Shown: positions 52,352 through 61,266 of the stretch, one piece after another | Layout: each line of letters begins with the position of its first letter | How positions within the stretch are numbered: the stretch's first letter is position 1 | Source of the DNA: Phenylobacterium sp. | GTDB taxonomy: Bacteria > Pseudomonadota > Alphaproteobacteria > Caulobacterales > Caulobacteraceae | NCBI RefSeq assembly: GCF_013822795.1 | Contig: NZ_PNLB01000006.1 | Coordinates: 124,001-188,000, forward strand | Reading direction: 5' to 3' | DNA: 64,000 nucleotides | Position numbers and translations under genes: made by a program | Notes under the pieces: model-generated | What the model saw: the letters and a program-made list of their open reading frames with translations, nothing else | Database searches by the model: none | Told to the model about the DNA's origin: nothing

Positions 52352-53275
52352 TCAGCCCATGGTGGGCGGCGCGGCCGGGCCCCACTGGACCCCCATCAGG
52401 TCGGTGAGGCCGGCGACGTTTGAGCCGTCGTCGGCGGTGAAAAGGTCGCCGTCCGTCCAGTGCTCGAGCGTGTGCCCCCAGGGGTCGCGCCAGTAGTCGA
52501 AGATCTGGCTGCCCAGGATGTGGCGGCCGACGCCCCACTCGGCGTGGCGGCCAGCGTCCTTCAGCTGCTGGTGGCCAGCCATCAGGTCGTCGAAGTCGGC
52601 GACCTCGAAGGCGGCGTGGTTGAAGCCCGGGCCCGAGGGCGCCTGGATCAGGAACAGCGTGTGGTGATCGGTCGGCGCCGCGCCGCGGTCGCAGCGTAGG
52701 AAGGCCCCGACCGAGAATTCCGGCGTCAGCGCGATCTCGTCGGAGGTGATGAAGCCGAAGCGCTCCTTGTACCAACGCTCCACGGCGCGGAAGTCCGACA
52801 CGTTCAGCACGCAATGGCCCAGGCGCACGACATGCGCTGGTCCCCCCGCCACGCGCTTGGTCTGGCGCAGGCGACTGCGGGCCGCGGCGGTGTTCCAGGC
52901 CTCGCGTTCGGGGAGGGGGAGCGCAGAGGCGGGCGCCTGCCCGGCCACCACCTCGACCAGGCGACCATCGGGGTCGGTCAGCCGAACCACATGGCCGCCG
53001 CCGGGCGCGTCGAGCGGCTCCACCCGCGCGCCCTCAGCGGCGGCCAGGTCCTGCAGATCCTCGATCGACGCCGCCCGCAGTCCCAGCCCGGCGAAGCCCG
53101 GATCCCCAAGCTCCGTCACGTGCAAAAACGGACTGTCGCCGCTACCGCGGGCGTACAAGCGCCCGCCGTGCTCGGCCGTCGCCAACCCGAAATCCTCAAG
53201 AAAGGCCCGCATCTGGGTCAGATCAGGGGCCCGGAAACGGACGAAGGCGATGTCGTCAATCTTGATCGTGCTCAT
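52352..53275 (-). CDS. Type I extradiol ring-cleavage dioxygenase
   Basis: This 307 aa two-domain VOC protein has the complete active-site set of BphC-like extradiol enzymes: iron ligands His154 (LGHCVLNV), His220 (GFNHAAFEV) and Glu271 (HTLEHW), with the acid/base His204-205 (DHHTLFL) and Tyr261 (FDYWRDPWG). It should open a catechol-type ring next to one hydroxyl using Fe(II) and O2. It heads the operon, 15 bp after a TGAC-N6-GTCA palindrome. Confidence 0.9.
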   Translation of the reverse strand: MSTIKIDDIAFVRFRAPDLTQMRAFLEDFGLATAEHGGRLYARGSGDSPFLHVTELGDPGFAGLGLRAASIEDLQDLAAAEGARVEPLDAPGGGHVVRLTDPDGRLVEVVAGQAPASALPLPEREAWNTAAARSRLRQTKRVAGGPAHVVRLGHCVLNVSDFRAVERWYKERFGFITSDEIALTPEFSVGAFLRCDRGAAPTDHHTLFLIQAPSGPGFNHAAFEVADFDDLMAGHQQLKDAGRHAEWGVGRHILGSQIFDYWRDPWGHTLEHWTDGDLFTADDGSNVAGLTDLMGVQWGPAAPPTMG

Positions 53276-53289
53276 GTCGCGCCATTCGG

Positions 53290-53303
53290 TGACTATTTGG
53301 TCA
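53290..53303. promoter_or_regulatory. Palindromic operator 1 of the aromatic operon
   Basis: TGACTATTTGGTCA has arms TGAC / GTCA with 6-bp spacer and lies 15 bp before the dioxygenase ATG. Its reverse complement TGACCAAATAGTCA looks like a typical TetR-family operator. Confidence 0.7.
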
Positions 53304-53364
53304 GTTAATGCCGTCTCGTGAATCCTGACAAGCCCGATTTCGTCGACTGATCCAAAAAATTAGG

Positions 53365-53378
53365 TGACGACTTGGTCA
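53365..53378. promoter_or_regulatory. Palindromic operator 2 of the aromatic operon
   Basis: TGACGACTTGGTCA repeats the same arms, spacer length and flanking GG as site 1, with centres 75 bp apart. It could bind a second TetR dimer, or control transcription of the divergent gene at 53549. Confidence 0.6.
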
Positions 53379-53548
53379 TCTCGCCCAGGCGAACGCTTGT
53401 CGGGTTCACCAGAACGCGGTGCGCACCGCCCGGAGGAAACACCAGGGGCCTAGAAACAAACTCCACCGCGCCTTCGGGTTTACCCTGCTACCGCTAGGCC
53501 GACCTTGCTGCGACTCTTCACGGGCTTAGTCCTGAGGGAGACGCGACT

Positions 53549-54199
53549 ATGAAGCGTGCGACATTTCTCGCGGCCGCTGCCGTTTCTGCGCTTGCGCTGA
53601 GCGCCTGCCAGAAAAAGGAGTCCGCTCAGGACGCAGCCGTTCCGGTGGCCCCCACGGCCACGACGACCCCGTCGACACCCGCCGTTGCGGAAGCTACGGC
53701 CCCGGTCAGCGTCGAGGAGATCACCCCCATCGAACCGCTGATCGTGACGGCCCCCGCCACCCCGGGCACGCCAAGCACGGCAACGCTCCTCTGGGGCGTG
53801 ACTTTGACGAATATGTACGAGGTCGAAGCCGGCAAAATCGCCGAAACGAAGGCCCAGTCTCCCGCGGTGAAGGCATTCGCGAAGACGATGGTCACTGACC
53901 ACCCCGCAATGACTCAACAGATGGTGCAGCTCTTCAAGGCTTCGAACGAGAAGATCCCGACTGCGCTTGGCCCACGCGGCAAAAGCATGATCGACGCCCT
54001 GAACGCCGCCCGCCCTGAGGACTTCGACAAACTCTACCTTCAACAGCAGCGGGCCGCGCAGAAGGCGGAACTATCCCTCCTGCAGGACTATGCCCGCGAC
54101 GGCGAAAATTCTGAGGTCAAGCCAGTGGCGGCAAAGGCGGCTGTCTCGGTTCAGGCCCACCTCGACAAGGTAGGCGAGTTGCAGGCCGCAGCGAAATAG
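53549..54199 (+). CDS. DUF4142 lipoprotein
   Basis: The 216 aa protein begins MKRATFLAAAAVSALALSACQKK, a lipoprotein signal with lipobox LSAC (lipidated Cys20). A Thr/Pro/Ala-rich linker (about 25-70) leads to a DUF4142 ferritin-like helical domain (about 85-215): NMYEVEAGKIAETKAQSPAVKAFAKTMVTDHPAMTQQM, with a family-like QQQRAAQKAELSLLQDYA. GGGAG precedes the ATG. The function is unknown; DUF4142 proteins are periplasmic or outer-membrane-anchored and often stress-linked. Confidence 0.85.
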   Translation: MKRATFLAAAAVSALALSACQKKESAQDAAVPVAPTATTTPSTPAVAEATAPVSVEEITPIEPLIVTAPATPGTPSTATLLWGVTLTNMYEVEAGKIAETKAQSPAVKAFAKTMVTDHPAMTQQMVQLFKASNEKIPTALGPRGKSMIDALNAARPEDFDKLYLQQQRAAQKAELSLLQDYARDGENSEVKPVAAKAAVSVQAHLDKVGELQAAAK

Positions 54200-54213
54200 C
54201 CGGATCGCCGTGC

Positions 54214-54231
54214 TGGCGTCCCTGGACGCCA
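54214..54231 (+). other. Hairpin between DUF4142 gene and phosphotransacetylase
   Basis: TGGCGTC-CCTG-GACGCCA is a perfect 7-bp stem with a 4-nt loop in the 53-bp intergenic space, with no T-tract after it. It may weaken read-through into the fermentation cluster. Confidence 0.4.
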
Positions 54232-54252
54232 AGCTCCCCGGGAGGAGTCGCC

Positions 54253-55215
54253 ATGTCCGATCTCGCTGGGTTCGATCCGGCTGGTCACGAGAAATTCCAG
54301 CTCCTGGTGAAGAAGGCGCAAGCCCTGCCGTCCGCGACGACGGCCATCGCGCATCCCTGCGACCAGGCCTCGCTCGAAAGCGCGGTGGAGGCGGCCAAAC
54401 TGGCGCTGATTTCTCCGATCCTGGTCGGGCCCCAAAATCGGATCAGGGAAGCGGCGGCGCGCGCGGGCCTCGACATCTCGCCCTTCGAGATCGTCGACGC
54501 CGCCCACAGTCATGATTCCGCGGCCAAAGCGGTGGAGTTGGTGAGGGCAGGGCGCGCCGAAGCCCTGATGAAAGGCAGCCTGCACACGGACGAGGTGATG
54601 GGCGCCGTCGTCGCCCGAGACACCGGACTGCGGACCGGGCGGCGCATCAGCCACTCTTTCATCATGGACGTGCCCGGCCACCCGCATCCGCTGATCATTA
54701 CCGACGCGGCGGTGCTCATCGCGCCGACGCTCGAGGACAAGATCGACGTGGTCCAGAACGCCATCGACTTAGCCCGCGCCATGGGCGTGACTGACGTCCG
54801 CGTGGCGATCCTGAGCGCCATGGAGACGGTCAATCCGAAGGTGCCCTCGACGATCGAAGCGGCGGCGCTCTGCAAGATGGCCGATCGGGGCCAGATCACG
54901 GGGGCGGTCCTGGACGGCCCCTTGGCGCTCGACAACGCCATCAGCCCTGAGGCGGCGGCGGTGAAGGGGATTGTCTCGCCCGTGGCGGGGCGGGCGAACG
55001 TCCTGGTCGTCCCCGATCTTGAGGCCGGGAACATGCTGGCCAAGAGCCTGTCCTTCCTGGCAGGCGCAGACGCCGCCGGAATCGTCATGGGCGCGCGAGT
55101 GCCGATCATCCTGACCAGCCGCGCCGATGCGCTGCTGACGCGCCTGGCCTCGTGCGCAGTTGCGCTCCTGGTGGCGGCCTCGCGGCGTGCGGACGCGGCG
55201 GCGGCGATTGTTTGA
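54253..55215 (+). CDS. pta: Phosphate acetyltransferase (short PtsP/PTB-type)
   Basis: The 320 aa protein converts acetyl-CoA and phosphate to acetyl-phosphate and CoA. It is the short form, lacking the N-terminal BioD-like part of E. coli Pta, and resembles the phosphate acetyl/butyryltransferase domain: EALMKGSLHTDEVMGAVV, RRISHSFIMDV, DAAVLIAPTLEDKIDVVQNA and a KSLSFLAGADAAGIVMGARVPIIL end. GGGAGGAG precedes the ATG. The acetate kinase gene follows after 8 bp. A phosphate butyryltransferase cannot be excluded from sequence, although the pairing with ackA and pflB favours acetyl. Confidence 0.85.
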   Translation: MSDLAGFDPAGHEKFQLLVKKAQALPSATTAIAHPCDQASLESAVEAAKLALISPILVGPQNRIREAAARAGLDISPFEIVDAAHSHDSAAKAVELVRAGRAEALMKGSLHTDEVMGAVVARDTGLRTGRRISHSFIMDVPGHPHPLIITDAAVLIAPTLEDKIDVVQNAIDLARAMGVTDVRVAILSAMETVNPKVPSTIEAAALCKMADRGQITGAVLDGPLALDNAISPEAAAVKGIVSPVAGRANVLVVPDLEAGNMLAKSLSFLAGADAAGIVMGARVPIILTSRADALLTRLASCAVALLVAASRRADAAAAIV

Positions 55216-55223
55216 GGCGGGCC

Positions 55224-56414
55224 ATGACCGGATACGTGGCAGTCCTCAACGCCGGCTCATCGAGCATCAAGTTCGCCCTCTATGAGGGCGAAGAGCTGCG
55301 CTTCCGTGGCCGCGTCGAGCAAATCGGCGTCTCGCCGCGACTGAGGATCGCCGACGCCGCGGGGGCGGCCGTTGTTGAAGAGACCTGGCCCGCTGAAGGC
55401 GTGGATCATGGCGTGGCCACCGAGCGCCTGTTGGCGGCAGCGATCGCGCTGATCGACGGGCGTCCTGTGTCAGGAGTGGGCCATCGCGTCGTCCACGGTG
55501 GGGTGAAGTATGCTGCGCCGGTGAGAGTGGACGCGCAGGTGATCTCAGACCTCACCGAACTGTCGTCGCTCGCGCCGCTGCATCAGCCGCACAACCTTGC
55601 GCCCATCGAGGCGATCGCCGCAGCAGCGCCGCACATTCCCCAGGTCGCCTGCTTCGACACCGCCTTTCATCGCGGTCAGCCGCACCTGGCGCAGCTGTTC
55701 GGTCTGCCCCGGGAGATCACCGAGGCTGGAGTCCGTCGATACGGTTTCCACGGCTTGTCCTACGAATACGTCGCCTCCCGGCTTGGCGATCTGGCGCCGG
55801 AGCTTGCCGGCGGGCGGGTGGTGATTGCGCACCTTGGCAACGGGGCCAGCGCCTGCGCCGTCCGCGAGGGCCGCAGCATCGCCAGCACGATGGGCTTCAC
55901 TGCAGTCGACGGGTTGATGATGGGCACCCGCAGCGGGAACCTGGATCCCGGCGTGCTGATCTGGCTGATGGACGTTCGCGGTATGGACGCCCGGCAGATC
56001 GAGGATCTGGTCTACCGACGCTCAGGGCTCTTGGGGGTGTCGGGCGTCTCCTCCGATATGCAAGCGCTGAAGGCGTCCAAGGCGCCGGAGGCCGCGGAGG
56101 CCATCGCGCTCTTTTGCTATCGCCTCGTGCGGGAGGTGGGATCGCTGGCCGCGGCCCTGGGCGGGATCGACGGGCTTATCTTCACCGGTGGAATTGGCGA
56201 GAACGACGCCGATGTCCGAGCGCAAGTCGCCGAGGGCTGTCGCTGGCTGGGCGTGGAGCTTGACGCCGGACGGAACGCCGCTGGAACGGGGCTGATCAGC
56301 ACCGACGCTTCGGTCACATCTGTGTGGGTCGTCCCAACGGACGAGGAGCGGATGGTCGCCCGCCACACGATGAGCGTGTTGGGCCTTGCCACACCCCCCT
56401 CGCATATCCGCTAA
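55224..56414 (+). CDS. ackA: Acetate kinase
   Basis: AckA makes ATP and acetate from acetyl-phosphate. The 396 aa protein starts at the ATG at 55224, with MTGYVAVLNAGSSSIKFALYE (family signature NxGSSSxK). It continues with GHRVVHGGVKY, DTAFH, RYGFHGLSYEYVA, VIAHLGNGAS, the TMGFTAVDGLMMGTRSGNLDPG signature and IFTGGIGEND. All catalytic motifs are intact. It forms the energy-yielding half of the pyruvate formate-lyase route encoded just downstream. Confidence 0.96.
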   Translation: MTGYVAVLNAGSSSIKFALYEGEELRFRGRVEQIGVSPRLRIADAAGAAVVEETWPAEGVDHGVATERLLAAAIALIDGRPVSGVGHRVVHGGVKYAAPVRVDAQVISDLTELSSLAPLHQPHNLAPIEAIAAAAPHIPQVACFDTAFHRGQPHLAQLFGLPREITEAGVRRYGFHGLSYEYVASRLGDLAPELAGGRVVIAHLGNGASACAVREGRSIASTMGFTAVDGLMMGTRSGNLDPGVLIWLMDVRGMDARQIEDLVYRRSGLLGVSGVSSDMQALKASKAPEAAEAIALFCYRLVREVGSLAAALGGIDGLIFTGGIGENDADVRAQVAEGCRWLGVELDAGRNAAGTGLISTDASVTSVWVVPTDEERMVARHTMSVLGLATPPSHIR

Positions 56415-56741
56415 GGGGATATTGGTATTGCACCTGATTTTAGCTCAACGGTCAAGGTGATATAGCCGTTAGTGCTGATGATAACATGCGAATGGCCAAG
56501 TCGATAGCAAGGGGAATCCTGATGGACACGAGTAGTGTTCTGGGTGGCTCTGCGTTTTCAACCGTATTATATCTTTCGATGTCGGCCATAGGATCTGATC
56601 CTCAGGCGTTCACGATGCAAACCACATTGGCCGTCGCGATCACAGCCGTGGCGCTCGCTCTCAAGGAGATGGGCTCCAGGTACGCCGAGACCCCACAAGG
56701 CGGTCTCGCGGTCTCGGCTGCCCTCTGCTGAGGCCCGGGAG
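56415..56741 (+). other. Intergenic stretch ackA to MFS gene, AT-richer
   Basis: These 327 bp are visibly less GC-rich than the flanks. They hold one short reading frame (56522-56731) with a fair Shine-Dalgarno, and a small palindrome AGGATC-T-GATCCT. I looked for an FNR/Anr box (TTGAT-N4-ATCAA) expected for an anaerobic cluster and found no clean match. Confidence 0.5.
56522..56731 (+). CDS. Small hypothetical protein, possibly membrane
   Basis: This 69-codon frame starts at ATG with AAGGGGA 6 nt upstream. The peptide has two weakly hydrophobic stretches (SAFSTVLYLSMSAIG and TTLAVAITAVALALKEM) and no recognised domain. Codon use is less GC-rich than neighbours. It could be a genuine small membrane protein or chance; I lean only slightly to real. 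Confidence 0.35.
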   Translation: MDTSSVLGGSAFSTVLYLSMSAIGSDPQAFTMQTTLAVAITAVALALKEMGSRYAETPQGGLAVSAALC

Positions 56742-58025
56742 GTGAACGAGGTCCCGGACCAGAAGGGTAGGGGCGCTCTTCGAGCCGTCACGATCGCCTG
56801 GCTGATCACCTCGATCTACTACTTCTATCAGTACGTACTGCGGTCCGCGCCGGCGGTGATGATGCCGCAACTCACCGAAGCCTTCGGCGTCACCGCCGTT
56901 GGCCTGACCTCGTTGCTGGGACTTTTCTATTTTGGCTATGCGCCGTTCAGCCTGGTGGCCGGCGTGGCGATGGACCAGCTCGGTCCGCGCCGGGCTGTCC
57001 CAATGGGAGCGGCCGTCATCGGCGTCGGGGCCCTTCTGTTCGCCACCGGTGATCCAACGCTGGCCAGCATCGGGCGCTTCCTGCAGGGGGCGGGAGGCGT
57101 CTTCGCGCTGATCGGCGCGGCCTACCTGGCCACCACCAACTTCCCAGCGTCGATGGCCGCGACCCTGATCGGCGTGACCCAGATGTTCGGCATGGCCGGC
57201 GGCTCGGCCGGGCAGTTCCTCGTCGGGCCGGCCATTGGCGGCGGCCTGCCTTGGAACCAGTTCTGGCTGTTCATGGGCGTGGCCGGCATCGTGATCGCCG
57301 GATTGCTGTTGGTCTCCTTGCCGCGCCCGCCGCCCAGAGCCCCTGCCAAGGGCGGCACGACGGCGGCGCTGCGCGAAGCGGTCGTGGCGATCGGCGTGGT
57401 GTTCCGCAATCCGCAATCCATCCTCTGCGGCCTGATCGCGGGCCTGATCTTCATTCCGACCACCATCTTCGACATGCTCTGGGGCGTACGGTTTCTCCAG
57501 GAAGCTCACGACATGCCCTACGGCCTGGCGGTCATGCGCTCGGCGTCGGTTCCGTTCGGCTGGATCATCGGTTGCCCGTTGTTCGGGATGGTTTCGGACC
57601 GGCTGGGGCGCCGCAAGCCGGTGATCATCTTCGGGGCGTCCGGGCTTCTGCTCTGCCTGCTGCTGATCCTCTATGGTCCGCCAGACCTCTTGCCGCCCTA
57701 CAGCCTTGGCCTCGTGGCCGGCATCGCATCCGGCGTCGCCATGCTGCCATACACCGTGATCAAGGAGGCCAACCGCCCCGAGCACAGCGGTACGGCGACC
57801 GGCGTCGTGAATTTCATCAACTTCTCCTTCTCCGCTCTGCTGGGGCCCGTGTTCAGCGGCTTGCTGACCCGCGTCAGCGCGGGCGGGGAGCGGGAGCTGG
57901 TCCACTACCAGGCGGCCTTCCAGCCTCTGATCTATGGGGTCGCGCTGGCGATACTGCTGACCCTCTGTCTGCGCGAGACAGGCCGCGCCGCGCAGACCGC
58001 CCAGGCCAGTCCGAGCACGAGATAG
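56742..58025 (+). CDS. MFS transporter in the fermentation cluster
   Basis: The 427 aa carrier has about 12 TM helices, starting WLITSIYYFYQYVLRSAPAVM, with conserved loop motifs DQLGPRRAVPMG and DRLGRRKPV. It starts at GTG 56742; GGGAG lies unusually close upstream. It lies between ackA and pflB, where other bacteria often have a formate channel (focA), so export of formate, acetate or pyruvate, or uptake of a monocarboxylate, is a reasonable inference but not shown. Confidence 0.85.
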   Translation: MNEVPDQKGRGALRAVTIAWLITSIYYFYQYVLRSAPAVMMPQLTEAFGVTAVGLTSLLGLFYFGYAPFSLVAGVAMDQLGPRRAVPMGAAVIGVGALLFATGDPTLASIGRFLQGAGGVFALIGAAYLATTNFPASMAATLIGVTQMFGMAGGSAGQFLVGPAIGGGLPWNQFWLFMGVAGIVIAGLLLVSLPRPPPRAPAKGGTTAALREAVVAIGVVFRNPQSILCGLIAGLIFIPTTIFDMLWGVRFLQEAHDMPYGLAVMRSASVPFGWIIGCPLFGMVSDRLGRRKPVIIFGASGLLLCLLLILYGPPDLLPPYSLGLVAGIASGVAMLPYTVIKEANRPEHSGTATGVVNFINFSFSALLGPVFSGLLTRVSAGGERELVHYQAAFQPLIYGVALAILLTLCLRETGRAAQTAQASPSTR

Positions 58026-58040
58026 CCCATGGAGGACAGG

Positions 58041-60302
58041 ATGCTCACGCAAACTCTAGAGCCGCGCACGTCACCTGCCGAAGACGCCGCTTGGGCAGGA
58101 TTTCGCCGCTCCCTCTGGGACAGGGAGGTCGACGTCCGCGACTTCATTCAGCAGAACGTCGACCCATACTACGGCGACGATCGCTTTCTGGCCGGGCCGA
58201 CGCCGCGGACCCAGGCGATCTGGGCCAAGCTCGAGGCGTTGTTTGTCGAGGAGCGCGCGAAGAGCGTTCTCGACATCTCGCAGATCCCCAGTTCGATCAC
58301 CGCCCACGACCCCGGGTACATCGACCGGGAAAACGAGATCATCGTCGGGCTGCAGACCGACGCCCCACTGAAGCGCGCGATCATGCCGAACGGGGGCTTC
58401 CGGCTCGTCCTGACCGCGCTGCAGACCTATGGGTACGAGCCCGATCCAGCCGTGGTCGAAACTTTCACCAAGCATCGCAAGACGCACAACGATGCGGTGT
58501 TCGACGCCTACACCTCCGACATCCGCCGTTGCCGTAGTTCCCATATCCTGACCGGCCTGCCGGACGCCTACGGCCGCGGCCGGATCATCGGCGACTATCG
58601 CCGCGTGACGCTCTATGGCGTCGACCGGCTGATCGCCCGAAAGAAGGAGGAGAAGGCTGCGCTCGACGACGCCTGGTCCACCGACGAGATCATTCGTGAC
58701 CGTGAGGAGCTGGCCGAGCAAATTCGTGCGCTGGGCGAACTCAAGGAGATGGCCGCCAAGTATGGCTTCGACATCTCGGGGCCGGCGAAGTCCGCCAAGG
58801 AGGCCGTCCAATGGCTCTATTTCGGCTATCTGGCCGGGGTGAAGGAGCAGAACGGCGCGGCCATGTCGCTAGGCCGGACCTCCACCTTCCTCGACATCTA
58901 CTTTGAACGCGACCTGATCAACGGCGTCCTGACTGAGGAGCAGGCTCAGGAGATCGTCGACGACTTCGTGATCAAGCTGCGGATCGTCCGCTTCCTGCGC
59001 ACGCCGGAATACGACGACCTCTTTGCCGGAGACCCGACCTGGGTCACCGAGTCGATCGGCGGCGTGGGGGATGACGGCCGCCCCCTGGTGACCAAGTCCA
59101 GCTTCCGCTTCCTGCAGACGCTCTACAATCTCGGCCCGGCGCCGGAACCGAACCTGACCATCTGGTACTCGCCGCGTCTGCCCGAGCCGTTCCGGCGCTT
59201 CGCCGCCAAGGTCGCGATCGACACCAGCTCGTTGCAGTTCGAGAGCGACGAGACCATGCGCCGGGCGTGGGGGGATGATGGCGCCATCGCCTGCTGCGTC
59301 TCGCCGATGGCGATGGGCAAGCAGATGCAGTTCTTCGGCGCGCGCGCCAACCTCGCCAAGTGCCTGCTCTACGCGATCAACGGCGGGCGCGACGAAGTCT
59401 CAGGCGAGCAGATCGCCCCGGCGTTTCCAGCGGTAAGCGGCGATTACCTCGAGTTCGACGACGTCCTCGGGAAGTACGAGCAGATGATGGATTGGCTGGC
59501 CGGCGTCTACGTCAGCGCCATGAACGTCATCCACTACATGCACGACAAGTACGCCTATGAGCGTATCGAGATGGCGCTGCACGACTATGCGCCGCTGCGG
59601 ACCATGGCGTTCGGAATCGCCGGCCTGTCGGTCGTCGCCGACAGCCTGTCGGCGATGCGGTTCGCCAAGGTGAAAGTCGTCCGCGACGAGACCGGCCTGA
59701 TCGTCGACTACGAAACCGAGGGTGAGTTTCCGACCTTCGGCAACAATGACAATCGCGTCGACCAGTTTGCGTCCTGGCTGGTCTCGACCTTCATGCGCAA
59801 GCTGCGCAAGTACCCGACCTATCGCAACGCCCAGCACACGCAGTCGGTGCTGACGATCACGTCCAACGTCGTCTACGGCAAGGCCACCGGCAACACGCCC
59901 GACGGACGTCGAAAGGGCGAACCCTTCGCCCCGGGCGCCAATCCGATGCATGGCCGCGATAGCCACGGGATCCACGCCTCGGCCGCGTCCGTCGCCAAGA
60001 TCCCTTATCGCGACGCCGCAGACGGAATTTCCCTGACCTCGACCCTGGTGCCCAGCGGCTTGGGCAACACCGAGGATGACCGGATCACCAACCTGACCTC
60101 GATCCTCGACGCCTTCTTCGGGTCCACCGGCTACCACATGAACGTCAACGTGCTGAACCGTGAGACGCTGTTGGACGCCATGGAGCACCCGGAGAACTAT
60201 CCGAGCCTGACCATCCGGGTCTCCGGCTACGCGGTGAACTTCATCCGCCTGACGCGAGACCAGCAGATGGATGTCATCAACCGCACGTTTCACGGAGCCT
60301 GA
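58041..60302 (+). CDS. pflB: Pyruvate formate-lyase
   Basis: PFL splits pyruvate with CoA into acetyl-CoA and formate without oxygen or NADH. The ATG at 58041 has GGAGGA 4 nt upstream; another at 58029 would add four residues. From 58041 the protein is 753 aa and the catalytic pair falls at Cys418-Cys419 (IACCVSPM), matching the E. coli numbering. The glycyl radical lies in RVSGYAV (Gly729). The GxxxG-like [11 protein letters not shown]... region and [21 protein letters not shown] are typical of true PFL rather than other glycyl-radical enzymes. The adjacent activase gene makes it functional; oxygen would cleave the chain at Gly729. Confidence 0.95.
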   Translation: MLTQTLEPRTSPAEDAAWAGFRRSLWDREVDVRDFIQQNVDPYYGDDRFLAGPTPRTQAIWAKLEALFVEERAKSVLDISQIPSSITAHDPGYIDRENEIIVGLQTDAPLKRAIMPNGGFRLVLTALQTYGYEPDPAVVETFTKHRKTHNDAVFDAYTSDIRRCRSSHILTGLPDAYGRGRIIGDYRRVTLYGVDRLIARKKEEKAALDDAWSTDEIIRDREELAEQIRALGELKEMAAKYGFDISGPAKSAKEAVQWLYFGYLAGVKEQNGAAMSLGRTSTFLDIYFERDLINGVLTEEQAQEIVDDFVIKLRIVRFLRTPEYDDLFAGDPTWVTESIGGVGDDGRPLVTKSSFRFLQTLYNLGPAPEPNLTIWYSPRLPEPFRRFAAKVAIDTSSLQFESDETMRRAWGDDGAIACCVSPMAMGKQMQFFGARANLAKCLLYAINGGRDEVSGEQIAPAFPAVSGDYLEFDDVLGKYEQMMDWLAGVYVSAMNVIHYMHDKYAYERIEMALHDYAPLRTMAFGIAGLSVVADSLSAMRFAKVKVVRDETGLIVDYETEGEFPTFGNNDNRVDQFASWLVSTFMRKLRKYPTYRNAQHTQSVLTITSNVVYGKATGNTPDGRRKGEPFAPGANPMHGRDSHGIHASAASVAKIPYRDAADGISLTSTLVPSGLGNTEDDRITNLTSILDAFFGSTGYHMNVNVLNRETLLDAMEHPENYPSLTIRVSGYAVNFIRLTRDQQMDVINRTFHGA

Positions 60303-60305
60303 GCG

Positions 60306-61151
60306 ATGGGCGGCACGGGCGGGGCAGGGGGCGCGCTGGAAGGCAAGTCCCCCTATGAGCTGCGTCTGGACCAGAGCGCCGGCCTGGCCGAATTGGACGT
60401 CCGCCAGGCCCTGGCGACGGGGGACGTCGGCTTCCTCCACTCGTTTACGACCGGATCGGCGGTGGACGGCCCAGGGATCCGGCTGGTGGCGTGGACGACG
60501 TCCTGCATGTTCCGCTGTCGCTTTTGCCACAATCCGGACACCTGGACCCTTGCGAATGGCATGGCCGTGCCCCTCGACGTGGCCGTCGATGAGCTGCGCA
60601 AGTACGCCGAGGGCCTCAAGGTGATGAAAGGCGGCTTCACGCTCTCGGGCGGAGAGCCGCTGATGCAGACCCGGTTCGCCGTCAGGTTGCTCCAGGCGGC
60701 CAAGGCGCTCGGCGTCCATACGGCGATCGAAACCAATGGCTTCTATTCCGAAAGGCTCTCGGACCAGGAGTTAGGCGACATCGATCTCGTCATCCTCGAC
60801 ATGAAGGGCTTCTCGCCATCCCAGCACAAGCGTGTGACCGGCGTCGAAGACAACTCGCGGGTTCTCCAATTCGGACGCCGACTGGCGGACATGAAACATA
60901 AGATGTGGCTCCGGTACGTCCTGGTGCCAGGCCTAACCGATGTGCCTGAGGAGATGGCCAGGCTGGCTGAGTACGCCGCGTCGCTCGGAATCGTGGAGCG
61001 CGTGGAGATCCTGCCGTTCCACCAGATGGGTCGCTACAAATGGGAGCGGCTAGGGCTTGAATACGCTCTGGGAGAGACGCAGCCGCCAACCGCCATTGCG
61101 GTGGCGGAGGCGGTGGGCATCTTTCGAGCGGCAGGCTTGGAAGCCTGGTAA
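60306..61151 (+). CDS. pflA: Pyruvate formate-lyase-activating enzyme
   Basis: This 281 aa radical-SAM enzyme installs the glycyl radical on PflB. The cluster motif is C67-MFR-C71-RF-C74 (CX3CX2C), preceded by DGPGIRLVAW and followed by TLSGGEPLMQ (SAM binding). The first about 40 residues extend beyond the E. coli PflA length (246 aa). It starts 3 bp after pflB, so the two are co-translated. Confidence 0.94.
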   Translation: MGGTGGAGGALEGKSPYELRLDQSAGLAELDVRQALATGDVGFLHSFTTGSAVDGPGIRLVAWTTSCMFRCRFCHNPDTWTLANGMAVPLDVAVDELRKYAEGLKVMKGGFTLSGGEPLMQTRFAVRLLQAAKALGVHTAIETNGFYSERLSDQELGDIDLVILDMKGFSPSQHKRVTGVEDNSRVLQFGRRLADMKHKMWLRYVLVPGLTDVPEEMARLAEYAASLGIVERVEILPFHQMGRYKWERLGLEYALGETQPPTAIAVAEAVGIFRAAGLEAW

Positions 61152-61245
61152 TTGGCCTCACCATTCTTCGCCTAAGAAATATTATCAGAAATAATTGACT
61201 GGGCCCCGTCAGCGGCGGCTCAGGGCTCGCCAACCCTCGGCCGCC

Positions 61246-61266
61246 GATTTCACGCTGATTTCACGC
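61246..61266. repeat. Tandem GATTTCACGC direct repeats, 11-bp period
   Basis: GATTTCACGC occurs at 61246-61255 and 61257-61266, followed by CTGTCGCC. An 11-bp repeat period is typical of sites bound by OmpR/PhoB-family response regulators, which is inference here. Confidence 0.5.

Noticed and set aside
56415-56520. FNR/Anr box for the pyruvate formate-lyase cluster
   Set aside because: TTGAG-like and ATCA-like pieces occur but never with the 4-bp spacing of TTGAT-N4-ATCAA.
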